NCBI GenBank assembly: GCA_023955335.1
Contig: JAGSGF010000008.1
Coordinates: 23,229-87,228 of the forward strand
Reading direction: 5' to 3'
Length of the DNA: 64,000 bases
DNA from: Yoonia sp.
Lineage (GTDB): Bacteria; Pseudomonadota; Alphaproteobacteria; Rhodobacterales; Rhodobacteraceae
Position numbers and translations under genes: made by a program. Within the stretch, counting starts at the first letter, position 1, and each line of letters opens with the position of its first letter. This document shows, one piece after another, positions 16,982-25,216 of this stretch. Below the pieces are notes generated by a model. The model searched no databases. It saw nothing but the letters and a program-made list of their open reading frames with translations, and had not been told where the DNA came from.

Positions 16982-17995
16982 GTGGTTCAGATCAAGGCCT
17001 TTCTGGCGCGCTCCGACGGTGGGGGCGCGTCGGTTGTTGTGCGCGAGACAAACAAATCATGGATCTTTCTGACGCCGACCCATGTTTTCAAGCTGAAAAA
17101 GCAGGTCCGCGATGATCTACAGGACCTGACCTCGTTGCGGGCGCGTCTTGACAACTGTCTGATGGAGACTGACCTCAACAGGCGTTTGGCACCAAAGACA
17201 TATCTCGGGATCATCCGGGTTGTGAAATGCAGCGACGGACGCCTTGGTCTTGGCACAGACGGTAAGACAGTCGACTGGTTGGTGAAAATGCGGCGATTGC
17301 CCGCCGACCGGATGCTTGATGTCGCCGCCACGATGCCCGCAAAAGATCATGCCAGCCTAAAGCCGCAGGTCGAAAGGCTCGCTCAAAAGTTGATCGCGTT
17401 TTACAATGACAGTCCGGTCTCTTTGCTCGGCGCGGCCGAACTGCTGACAGGTATCCAAGACCAGCGCCAGCTTAACCGCGCCTGCCTGTTGAACCCGCTA
17501 TTTGCAGCGCACCACACGCGGTTCGGGGCCGTGTTTGATGCCTTGGATGTTGCCTTCGCCACGCATTTGAAACTGTTTGAGGCGCGCGTCAAAGCAGGCT
17601 GGATACGCGAATGCCACGGCGATTTGCGCCCCGAACATGTCTGCCTGACGCCGACGCCAGTTGTGTTTGATTGTCTGGAATTCAACAGAAACCTGCGTTT
17701 GGTTGATCCTTTCAGCGAGGTTGTGTTTCTCGGGATGGAGGCCGAAATGCTGGGGGCCGCTTGGATCAAGCCGCTTTTGATCGCACGTATGGCCAGCGGC
17801 CTTGGCACATGTCCCGATACAGCGTTATTGGATCTATACGCGTCCATGCACGCCATGTTGCGGACACGGCTTTGTCTTGCGCATTTGTTGGTGCCGACCC
17901 CCAGAACACCTGAAAAATGGATGCCCTTGGGATTGCGTTATTTCAAAGTGGCCGAGCGCCTTTTGTGCGACACCGACCGTATTCTGGCACGCTAG
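16982..17995 (+). CDS. APH-fold (aminoglycoside phosphotransferase-like) kinase; true start may be ATG 16960 if the C8 tract were C7
   Basis: FLTPTHVFKLKKQVRDDL...WIRECHGDLRPEHVCLTPTPVVFDCLEFNRNLRLVDPFSEV: HGDLRPEH / FDCLEF as in APH-like N-terminal kinase domains of P-loop fusion proteins. Confidence 0.8.
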   Translation: MVQIKAFLARSDGGGASVVVRETNKSWIFLTPTHVFKLKKQVRDDLQDLTSLRARLDNCLMETDLNRRLAPKTYLGIIRVVKCSDGRLGLGTDGKTVDWLVKMRRLPADRMLDVAATMPAKDHASLKPQVERLAQKLIAFYNDSPVSLLGAAELLTGIQDQRQLNRACLLNPLFAAHHTRFGAVFDALDVAFATHLKLFEARVKAGWIRECHGDLRPEHVCLTPTPVVFDCLEFNRNLRLVDPFSEVVFLGMEAEMLGAAWIKPLLIARMASGLGTCPDTALLDLYASMHAMLRTRLCLAHLLVPTPRTPEKWMPLGLRYFKVAERLLCDTDRILAR

Positions 17996-18933
17996 GGTGC
18001 AATTGCACGCAGCATATTTGCAAATGTATCGGCCGTATCAACAATTTCAAGCCGGTGCGTCCTCGCCCCGTTGTGCAGCCGAAAAGGCGCGATGCTGTCG
18101 CTTACGAAAATCCTTTCAAAATGGTCCCCCAAGAACAACGCCTCCGCGCCGGATGTGAACAGCCCATGTGCCGCCAAGGCGTAAACCTTTGCCGCCCCGC
18201 GCGCCTTGCAGGCCTGCGCCGCCGCGATCATTGTACCGCCCGATGCAATCATATCGTCGACAATCACCACAGATTTCGCGGCAAAATCGCCCACGACATC
18301 ACCACTGGTCATAACGCCACTGCTGCGCCGTTTCTCCATAAACCCGAAACCCACGTCTTGCCCCAGACGGTCCTGCAACGCATCCCGAAACAATTGCGCG
18401 CGCTTCACACCGCCGGGATCAGGGGACATCACGATCAGCGGCGCCGCGCCAATCCGCCACGCCATGACGTCTTGGAAAACTTGGCCAAGCTCAAGATGAT
18501 GGGTGCGCAGGCGAAAGGCGTTCTGAAACGCGGCCAGATTGTGGGTCTCGAGGGTCATCAGGTCGTCACAGCGCACCGCGTCGCACAACTGGGCAAGATA
18601 TCTGACGGTAAGAGGATCTTGCGCCTTGGTCCGGCGATCCTTGCGCCCGTAACACAAAAACGGGATTACCGCCGTCACACGCGTCGCACCATGATCGCGC
18701 ATCGTGGCAATCAGAAACAACAGACGGCACAGCTTGTCATGGACGCTTAGATCAGGGCCATCATAAAGGCTTTGAATGATGCACACATGGTCGCCCCTGA
18801 CAGGGGACAGCGGGCGTATCTTGTATTCCCCATCTGCAAAATCCCGATGCTCCAACGCGGACAGTTCGCGTCCCAAGGCCGCTGCGATGCGGTCGCCGTG
18901 GTCTCTCGTCTCGTGCAAAGCAAATAAGCGCAC
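17992..18933 (-). CDS. prs: Ribose-phosphate diphosphokinase (PRPP synthetase)
   Basis: FADGEYKIRPLSPVRGDHVCIIQSL...VIPFLCYGRKDRRTK...SGDVVGDFAAKSVVIVDDMIASGGTMIAAAQACKARGA. Confidence 0.93.
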   Translation of the reverse strand: MRLFALHETRDHGDRIAAALGRELSALEHRDFADGEYKIRPLSPVRGDHVCIIQSLYDGPDLSVHDKLCRLLFLIATMRDHGATRVTAVIPFLCYGRKDRRTKAQDPLTVRYLAQLCDAVRCDDLMTLETHNLAAFQNAFRLRTHHLELGQVFQDVMAWRIGAAPLIVMSPDPGGVKRAQLFRDALQDRLGQDVGFGFMEKRRSSGVMTSGDVVGDFAAKSVVIVDDMIASGGTMIAAAQACKARGAAKVYALAAHGLFTSGAEALFLGDHFERIFVSDSIAPFRLHNGARTHRLEIVDTADTFANMLRAIAP

Positions 18934-19059
18934 TAGCCATCCTCCTTGTCGATTGTGAAATTTGCGCAGCGGTGCCGCGCTTGGATACCGCCGGGGTCAG
19001 CGGTCTGCGGACAACTGCGCAAGGCAGCGCCGGAATTATCTGCGCGGGCCCGTCAGGCA

Positions 19060-19793
19060 TCACAGCGCCTTTCCAATATCGCGGCCCCACCAGTGCGTTG
19101 CCGTAAAGCTGCGCCTTGCGCGCATGCTCAGGCCAACAAACAGGATGAAGATGGAAAACAGGCACCAGACAGCCGGCATTTCATTGGGGTTGTCGGTCAG
19201 CGACCACGCAAGAACCGGTCCCACCACCGCATGCATAACGACAAACCGCCAAGCGCCATAGACAAGCGGCAAGGCAAAGGTTGCGACCATATAAGTCGGG
19301 AAGCCAAAGTCGATGCCCAAGACGTTTGCGATCGGACGCATCACGCCATTATAGGGAATGTCCCACGCGATATGCCATGCGCCTGACACTGTGCAAAGAC
19401 TGGTCGCGCACAGCGGGCTTCCTGGCACGCATGTGCCGACAGATTGCCACGGGACAAGTTGGGCGATCATAACTGCCGCAGACAGGCCGCAGACGGCAAA
19501 GACCCATCTTTTCGTGCGGTCCTTTGCGGCCTTTGGCACCAGCTCGAGGGCGAAGGCATTAATCAGAAACGGTTGGAACGCGATGTGCAGATATGACGCC
19601 AGCGTGACAGCCCTGTTCTCGAACGTGCCGCATTGGTCAACCACAGCATAGCCCGCAACCTGAAGCGCCTCCATCGCAGAAAAGTACCCCAGTGTCAGCC
19701 AAATCGCGGCGGGGTCCTTGCGATTATCGAGATCAAAGCGGCAGCTGTGCCAACGCCCATCATTGCAACCGAGACTTGCGAGCTCCAACACAT
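19060..19793 (-). pseudogene. DUF5765-like membrane protein with apparent 1-nt frameshift near 19715-19724
   Basis: True N-terminus from ATG at 19793 with upstream AAAGGAG: MCWSSQVSVAMMGVGTAAALISIIAR; coherent sequence then continues in another frame as KDPAAIWLTLGYFSAMEALQVAGYAVVDQC... The ORF-track start (MLELASLGCNDGRWHSC...) is the N-terminus read out of frame. Confidence 0.72.
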
Positions 19794-19841
19794 GCAGCGC
19801 ACTCCTTTGCGATCACCCTATCCAGATACGGGTGGGCGGAA

Positions 19842-19855
19842 TTGATCGTCCTCAA
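19842..19855. promoter_or_regulatory. Near-consensus FNR-type site TTGATCGTCCTCAA
   Basis: Minus strand reads TTGAG-GACG-ATCAA; 49 nt upstream of ATG at 19793. Confidence 0.35.
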
Positions 19856-19882
19856 GACGGGCAAGATGACAACCGACGGTCA

Positions 19883-20200
19883 TCACCCAAGGTATCTGGC
19901 ATGGTCAGGACCGCGCAATGGGCGCGCGAGAATACTGACACATGCCTCCGATAAGCCGACGTATCGGGCAATCTCGCCATCAGACAGCCCCAGATCGATA
20001 AAGCACCGCAACATCCAATTGGGGTCTGGGCCAAAGGCATCGTGGACCTCCGTTTTGAAGTTGCGTATCGGCAAGGACCTGATCGACGCGTCGCCAGCGC
20101 CTGAAGGCGCGGGGTCTTTTTGCACAGGCCGACCGGCGTTGTGTGGCGAACGGGTCTCGAAACTGGTATTGACGTCTTGCACGGGTTTCATCCTCTCCAA
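19883..20200 (-). CDS. Hypothetical protein with C-terminal HTH-like segment
   Basis: ...WMLRCFIDLGLSDGEIARYVGLSEACVSILARPLRGP resembles a helix-turn-helix (LSDGEIARYVGLSEACVSIL). Confidence 0.5.
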   Translation of the reverse strand: MERMKPVQDVNTSFETRSPHNAGRPVQKDPAPSGAGDASIRSLPIRNFKTEVHDAFGPDPNWMLRCFIDLGLSDGEIARYVGLSEACVSILARPLRGPDHARYLG

Positions 20201-20247
20201 ATTTTGCGCGCAGCGGGTTCGAAAGCCGCCCGGTGATTGCGTCTTGG

Positions 20248-20949
20248 CTAATGGCCATAACGCCCTTCGCTGATGTGCGTCGACGGGATGCGGTGCAGAT
20301 CAAAGCCGCGAAAAATCAGCCAAAGCGCCAGTGCCATTTCGTTTATCCAGATTGGCAGGGACAACACCATGTCTGTCCCCGACCCGATCTCGATCCGGCC
20401 AAAAAGGATCAGCACAACAGAAACCAACAGCATCAGACCCCCGATCAGCCCCCAAAGCGACAGGACCACAGGCACAAGCCGGAACTTGAACAAAACCGGA
20501 TAGAGGATCAGTGTCCCGATGCTGAAAACCAACAGGACCAAAAGAAATGCCCAGTCGTGAAGCGCCACAGCCAGCGCGCGATCAGTACCCGATAACAGCA
20601 TCAACAGGCCGATTGCAGCGCATGCACCAAGGCTTGCCTCGATCAGACGAAGACCAACATAAGCCACAGCCAATCCTTGCACGCAGCGCCAGATGATCGG
20701 GTAAAGCGCAATTGCGATGCCCGCGCTAGCGAGCGCATTTGCAAGCTCCAACATGACGCCGACAACAAACAACGACCTTTGGTCCGTGACCTGACCCACG
20801 ACATCCGGCGCGCCAAGCATCGGGGCGATGATTATCTGACTGGCCATCGTCGCACCTGTGGCGGTGATGAACAAAACGCCAGCAACGATGCTTTCGGTCC
20901 GGTAGTGTCTCATCCTCGTGGTCGCCCCCGTTTTGGTGGTGTCAGCCAT
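20248..20949 (-). CDS. DUF4386-like multi-TM membrane protein
   Basis: RTESIVAGVLFITATGATMASQIIIAPMLGAPD...LYPVLFKFRLVPVVLSLWGLIGGLMLL; start ATG at 20949 or 20958. Confidence 0.75.
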   Translation of the reverse strand: MADTTKTGATTRMRHYRTESIVAGVLFITATGATMASQIIIAPMLGAPDVVGQVTDQRSLFVVGVMLELANALASAGIAIALYPIIWRCVQGLAVAYVGLRLIEASLGACAAIGLLMLLSGTDRALAVALHDWAFLLVLLVFSIGTLILYPVLFKFRLVPVVLSLWGLIGGLMLLVSVVLILFGRIEIGSGTDMVLSLPIWINEMALALWLIFRGFDLHRIPSTHISEGRYGH

Positions 20950-20975
20950 GTGTTGCATGTCTGGGGCGGCTAAGA

Positions 20976-20989
20976 TTGATTTGGGTCAA
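20976..20989. promoter_or_regulatory. FNR/CRP-type box TTGATTTGGGTCAA
   Basis: Directly upstream of the DUF4386-like gene. Confidence 0.6.
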
Positions 20990-21034
20990 GCGCAGACGAA
21001 AACGCCGGTTTCAAGGTCCGCCTGTGATGACCGG

Positions 21035-22246
21035 CTACTCCCTGCGGAGCGCATCAATCGGGTTCATTCGGGCGGCGCGGCGTGCCGGAAAGTAGCCAAA
21101 GACCACACCGACAGCGGCAGAAAACGCAAAGGCCAAAAGCACGATCTGCGGGTCGGGGCTGAACGGGACAGAAAGCATATTAGCCCCCAACAGCCCCACG
21201 CCCAATCCGACGACGATGCCAATCAAGCCGCCAAAAAGCGACAGAATGATCGCCTCGACCAGAAATTGCAGCAAGACTTGCCGGGCCTGCGCTCCCACCG
21301 CCAAACGGATGCCGATTTCGCGGGTGCGTTCGGTCACCGAAACCAACATGATGTTCATGATCCCGATACCGCCCACCAAAAGGCTGACAGCCGCCACTGC
21401 CGACAAAAGCCCGGTCAGAACGCCGGTGATGCCAGACAACATGGTTGCGAGCTGTTTCATGTCCATCACGGTGAAATCATCCTCCTCGCCACGTCCGATC
21501 CGGCGGATGTCGCGCATGACGGCTTCGACGTCTGTCTTTGCCCGTTCGGTGTCCGCGCCGTCACGGACCGACACGATAAACATGGCGACATCCGTGTTGC
21601 CCGCGATCCGCCTGTGAAAGGTGCGGATCGGAATGATGACGAAATCATCCTGATCACTGCCAAAAGTCGACGCGCCTTTTGATTTTAAAAGACCGATGAT
21701 CTCGCAGGACAGGGATTGGATGCGCAGTTCTTCTCCGATTGGATCAGATGTGCCAAAAAGGTCTTTGCGCACGGTTTCGCCGATCACACAGACGGGCTTG
21801 CCTGCCTGAAGCTCTGTCACGTCAAAGATGCGCCCGCGTGCGATGTCCCATTGGGCGGCGGTGAAATAGCGGTTGTCGGTGCCGACAATATCGGTCCGTC
21901 GGTTTTCATTGCCAAAGACGGCGCGGGCGCGGCCCATGCTCATCGGGGCGGACACGTCGATAACGCTAAGCTGCTCTTCCATCAGATCGTTCATACGGAT
22001 GGTAAACAGATGCATCGACGTGCCCGCAGGCCCGCGTTCCATCGCGTCCTGACCGGGCAGAACCATCAGCATGTTGGTGCCCAGTTTTTCGACATCTGCG
22101 GTGACCTGTGCCGTCGATCCCTGACCCACGGTGACCATGGCAATCACGGCCCCTACCCCGATCACAATGCCCAGAACGGTCAGAAACGACCGCAACGCGT
22201 TGCGAAATATGGCCTGTACGGCAAGGCGGATGGTTTCCAAAAACAT
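21035..22246 (-). CDS. ABC transporter permease, MacB/FtsX type
   Basis: MFLETIRLAVQAIFRNALRSFLTVLGIVIGVGAVIAMVTVGQG...MLVSVTERTREIGIRLAVGA. Confidence 0.92.
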   Translation of the reverse strand: MFLETIRLAVQAIFRNALRSFLTVLGIVIGVGAVIAMVTVGQGSTAQVTADVEKLGTNMLMVLPGQDAMERGPAGTSMHLFTIRMNDLMEEQLSVIDVSAPMSMGRARAVFGNENRRTDIVGTDNRYFTAAQWDIARGRIFDVTELQAGKPVCVIGETVRKDLFGTSDPIGEELRIQSLSCEIIGLLKSKGASTFGSDQDDFVIIPIRTFHRRIAGNTDVAMFIVSVRDGADTERAKTDVEAVMRDIRRIGRGEEDDFTVMDMKQLATMLSGITGVLTGLLSAVAAVSLLVGGIGIMNIMLVSVTERTREIGIRLAVGAQARQVLLQFLVEAIILSLFGGLIGIVVGLGVGLLGANMLSVPFSPDPQIVLLAFAFSAAVGVVFGYFPARRAARMNPIDALRRE

Positions 22247-22247
22247 G

Positions 22248-22967
22248 CTAGGCCACCGTCGCCGTCAGGCCGTCACGTTCGATCCGGCCGTCGACCATCC
22301 AGATCAGACGCCGGGCAAATTTGGCCATCTGGGTCTCGTGTGTGACCATCACGATCGTAAGGCCTTCGTCGTGATTAAGCGCTTGCAAAACCTCCATGAT
22401 TTCAGCGGATAATTTGGTATCAAGATTGCCTGTCGGTTCATCGGCAAGGATGACCTCGGGGTTTCCCGCCAACGCACGGGCGATTGCGACGCGCTGCTGT
22501 TGGCCGCCTGACAGTTCAGAAGGGTCATGGTGCGCGCGGTGCGCAAGCCCGACCTTTGCCAAGGCGTTCGTTGCGGCAGCGTGACGCTCGGTGCGGCCCA
22601 TACCTTTGTAAATCAGCGGCAACTCGACGTTTTGCAGTGCGCTGGTGCGTGCCAGCAGATTATAACCTTGGAAAATGAACCCCAGATAGTTCCGCCGCAG
22701 CAAGGCGCGCTGATCCGGCGTCAGGTGCGCAACTTCAACACCGTTGAACATGTAGTGCCCAGCTGTTGGCACATCGAGGCAGCCAATGACGTTCAGGGCG
22801 GTCGACTTGCCAGACCCGCTTGGGCCCATGATTGCGACAAACTCGCCCTTGTCGATATCAAGGTTAACTTGATCAAGCGCGCGGACCTCGGCCTCGCCCA
22901 CACCATAGACGCGGCTGATGTCGCGCAGCTGGATCAACGCCCGAGGTCTGTCAGCACGATCAGCCAT
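22248..22967 (-). CDS. ABC transporter ATP-binding protein, MacB/LolD type
   Basis: [18 protein letters not shown]...[32 protein letters not shown]. Confidence 0.95.
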   Translation of the reverse strand: MADRADRPRALIQLRDISRVYGVGEAEVRALDQVNLDIDKGEFVAIMGPSGSGKSTALNVIGCLDVPTAGHYMFNGVEVAHLTPDQRALLRRNYLGFIFQGYNLLARTSALQNVELPLIYKGMGRTERHAAATNALAKVGLAHRAHHDPSELSGGQQQRVAIARALAGNPEVILADEPTGNLDTKLSAEIMEVLQALNHDEGLTIVMVTHETQMAKFARRLIWMVDGRIERDGLTATVA

Positions 22968-24198
22968 CGATCCGGTCCACGATCACCAGATCACCGGCGG
23001 CAAGCTCGCCTGCGATGATTTGTGTCATACGGCCATCGCTTGCACCGGCCCGCACGCTGATCTCTTGGGGGGTATCATCACGCATCACCCAAAGCGTTTT
23101 GTCATCGCCGCGATTGGGGCCGCTGCCCCCGTCCGGGATCAACATGCCAAGCAACCCGCTGCGCGCGTCATCCGCGACGGGGGCGGCAGGTGGTGTGTAG
23201 CGCAATGCGGCATTGGGGACCGTCAGCGCAGCCGTGATCTGAGCCACAGTAATATCGGCGGTCGCAGTCATCCCCGGACGCAACGACAGATCGGCGTTGT
23301 CCACGCTTAGAATCCCCTTATAGGTCACCACCCCGTCAATGGTTTTGGGCGAAAAGCGTATCTCGGATATTTCGGCAGGGAACAGGCGCTCATCATAAGC
23401 GTCGACAGTGAACGTGGCGGTGTTGCCAACGGCGGTGCGGCCGATATCGGCCTCGTCGATGTCGACCTGTAGCTCCATTTGTGCCAGATCTTCGGCCACG
23501 GTGAACAGCACTGGGGCTGACAGGGCGGCGGCCACGATCTGCCCCGCATCCACCGCACGATCCAGAATGATGCCGTCAATCGGCGAACAAATGCAGGCTT
23601 TCTCTAGCTCGGCCTGATGCAAATCCAGATCAGCCTCGGCCAATGCCCGGTCTGCAACAGCGGATTGTAACGCAGATTGCGCACGCACAAAGGCCGCGCG
23701 TTGTGACACGAACGTCTGATGCGTCGAGACACCCCGCTCCTCAAGGCGCTGTCCGATATCATATTGGGTGCGGGCTTCTTCCAAGGTGGCCGCGGCCATG
23801 GCGACACGTGCGATTGCGCTATCAAGCGCTGCTTTGCTAACCGCAAGCAGCGCGTCAAGCTTGGTTGTATCGAGCGCGGCTAACACGGTGCCTTTGGTCA
23901 CAGTGTCGTTAAAATCGACGTTAACGCTGTCAAGAATGCCGGACAATTCGCTTGATATCTCAACCAGATTGGTCGGCTCGACGGTGCCCGTCGCTGTGAC
24001 CGTGACGCGAAGATCGCCGCGTGATGCGGGGGTCGTGATATACTGAACATCGCTGTCTTGATCGGCAACTGACATCCAGAAGATGCCGCCAGCAACAACG
24101 ATCACCAACCCGATCAACAGCTTGGCCCAGTTCGGGATCAACCGGTGACTGCGGCCCAGCCCAAGTTTTTCTGCAACGTCCTGAGATGTTTGTGACAT
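22960..24198 (-). CDS. Efflux periplasmic adaptor subunit, MacA/HlyD type
   Basis: VTATGTVEPTNLVEISSELSGILDSVNVDFNDTVTKGTVLAALDT...LRPGMTATADITV. Confidence 0.92.
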   Translation of the reverse strand: MSQTSQDVAEKLGLGRSHRLIPNWAKLLIGLVIVVAGGIFWMSVADQDSDVQYITTPASRGDLRVTVTATGTVEPTNLVEISSELSGILDSVNVDFNDTVTKGTVLAALDTTKLDALLAVSKAALDSAIARVAMAAATLEEARTQYDIGQRLEERGVSTHQTFVSQRAAFVRAQSALQSAVADRALAEADLDLHQAELEKACICSPIDGIILDRAVDAGQIVAAALSAPVLFTVAEDLAQMELQVDIDEADIGRTAVGNTATFTVDAYDERLFPAEISEIRFSPKTIDGVVTYKGILSVDNADLSLRPGMTATADITVAQITAALTVPNAALRYTPPAAPVADDARSGLLGMLIPDGGSGPNRGDDKTLWVMRDDTPQEISVRAGASDGRMTQIIAGELAAGDLVIVDRIDG

Positions 24199-24257
24199 GG
24201 CGGGTCCCTCACAGCGCGTGGTTCCGTGCTAGCCTAGGGCGTTCGCCGCGCTGGCAA

Positions 24258-24271
24258 TTGATCGGGATCAA
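24258..24271. promoter_or_regulatory. FNR/CRP-type box TTGATCGGGATCAA
   Basis: Perfect TTGAT-N4-ATCAA upstream of the macA-like start (24198). Confidence 0.7.
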
Positions 24272-24320
24272 CAGGCCGTCCCAATTTCAGGCCGCGCGAT
24301 CGCAAAATTTTGGCCGCCGA

Positions 24321-24334
24321 TTGACATTCGTCAA
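24321..24334. promoter_or_regulatory. FNR/CRP-type box TTGACATTCGTCAA
   Basis: TTGAC-N4-GTCAA; 36 nt upstream of the 44-aa ORF at 24370 and in the macA-like divergent region. Confidence 0.6.
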
Positions 24335-24369
24335 GCCGGGATGCGGGTAAGTCGCCGTATTATCGGTGC

Positions 24370-24504
24370 ATGACTAAGATCAACAATCATCAATTCAATC
24401 AAAGCCACAATCGCCCTGCAAAGGTTTCCGGCCCCTCTGCGTGGGGCGGGGTGTTTTTATGCGTGATTATATTCTGGGTCACGGTTGTTTTGTGGCTGGG
24501 ATGA
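24370..24504 (+). CDS. Putative 44-aa single-TM small membrane protein
   Basis: Manual translation: MTKINNHQFNQSHNRPAKVSGPSAWGGVFLCVIIFWVTVVLWLG*. Below the ORF-track size cutoff; hydrophobic C-terminal segment; FNR-type box upstream. No clear SD. Confidence 0.4.
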   Translation: MTKINNHQFNQSHNRPAKVSGPSAWGGVFLCVIIFWVTVVLWLG

Positions 24505-24534
24505 CCGCGCTCCCGAACACATAAAATAAGGACC

Positions 24535-24567
24535 TGACTGCGCCCTGACTGCGCCCCGATTGCGCCC
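24535..24567. repeat. Short tandem repeat, 3 x 11 bp (TGACTGCGCCC, TGACTGCGCCC, CGATTGCGCCC)
   Basis: Read directly from sequence. Confidence 0.7.
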
Positions 24568-24745
24568 CGTGTCGCCAGTCAAGGTGTCGCTGCGCCTTTG
24601 GCTTTTGGTATGCCATTGCGGGGGGGGGGCTGTGCGAAGGTGCCGACGGCACGTTTCCGGCGGGAATTTTCGGGATGGGAAAAAACGGAGACCGCTCATC
24701 AACCCTTCGCACTTGATCAACATGACCTTGATTTTCCTATCTGAA

Positions 24746-24759
24746 TTGACTTAAATCAA
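24746..24759. promoter_or_regulatory. FNR/CRP-type box TTGACTTAAATCAA
   Basis: TTGAC-N4-ATCAA; no obvious target gene in either direction. Confidence 0.55.
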
Positions 24760-24846
24760 TTCCGCGGCATCATTTCGGCTTTGCGTCAATGCCAAACCAA
24801 TTGATCATCGGCACGCCGCGTGGCGGAAATATTTCCGGTCATGTGA

Positions 24847-25101
24847 TCAAAAAGGGCTCTGTTGTGATCTGAATTCCCAGACGGTGACGTTTGCATCATC
24901 GTTGGTATCGGCGGCTTCATAACTTGCCTGCGCTTTCGCCATAAACTCGGCCAGCGTTATGACCGCGTCGCCATCTGCGTCCATGGCCGCGAACCGCGCA
25001 ATGCGATTGACATAAAGCCGTTCTGTGTTGCGACGCCCCATCGACATCAACATCGACATCGCCTGCGGCGCGCTGTCCATGTATTCGTCGAGCGCGCCCA
25101 A
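24847..25101 (-). CDS. EF-hand domain protein (two loops), possibly N-terminally truncated
   Basis: MDADGDAVITLAEF and ADTNDDANVTVWEF match EF-hand loops; only TTG/CTG or internal ATG starts, and no signal peptide. Confidence 0.6.
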   Translation of the reverse strand: MGALDEYMDSAPQAMSMLMSMGRRNTERLYVNRIARFAAMDADGDAVITLAEFMAKAQASYEAADTNDDANVTVWEFRSQQSPF

Positions 25102-25216
25102 TTGTGAAAGCAGTCACGTCGATGGGGGCTTTGTTGCAACCAGAGAACCTGCGCCAAACACGGACACCATTGGTGGCGTAATTGATATTACGCCTGCGTC
25201 AAACCGCCCGTTATAA

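Noticed and set aside
24713-24720. TTGATCAA as an additional FNR-type half-site
   Set aside because: Lacks the 4-nt spacer; just an 8-bp palindrome.
24457-24723. Minus-strand 88-aa and 77-aa ORFs downstream of the orphan FNR-type box
   Set aside because: Low-complexity composition driven by 11-bp repeats and the G10 run; no coherent domain or SD.
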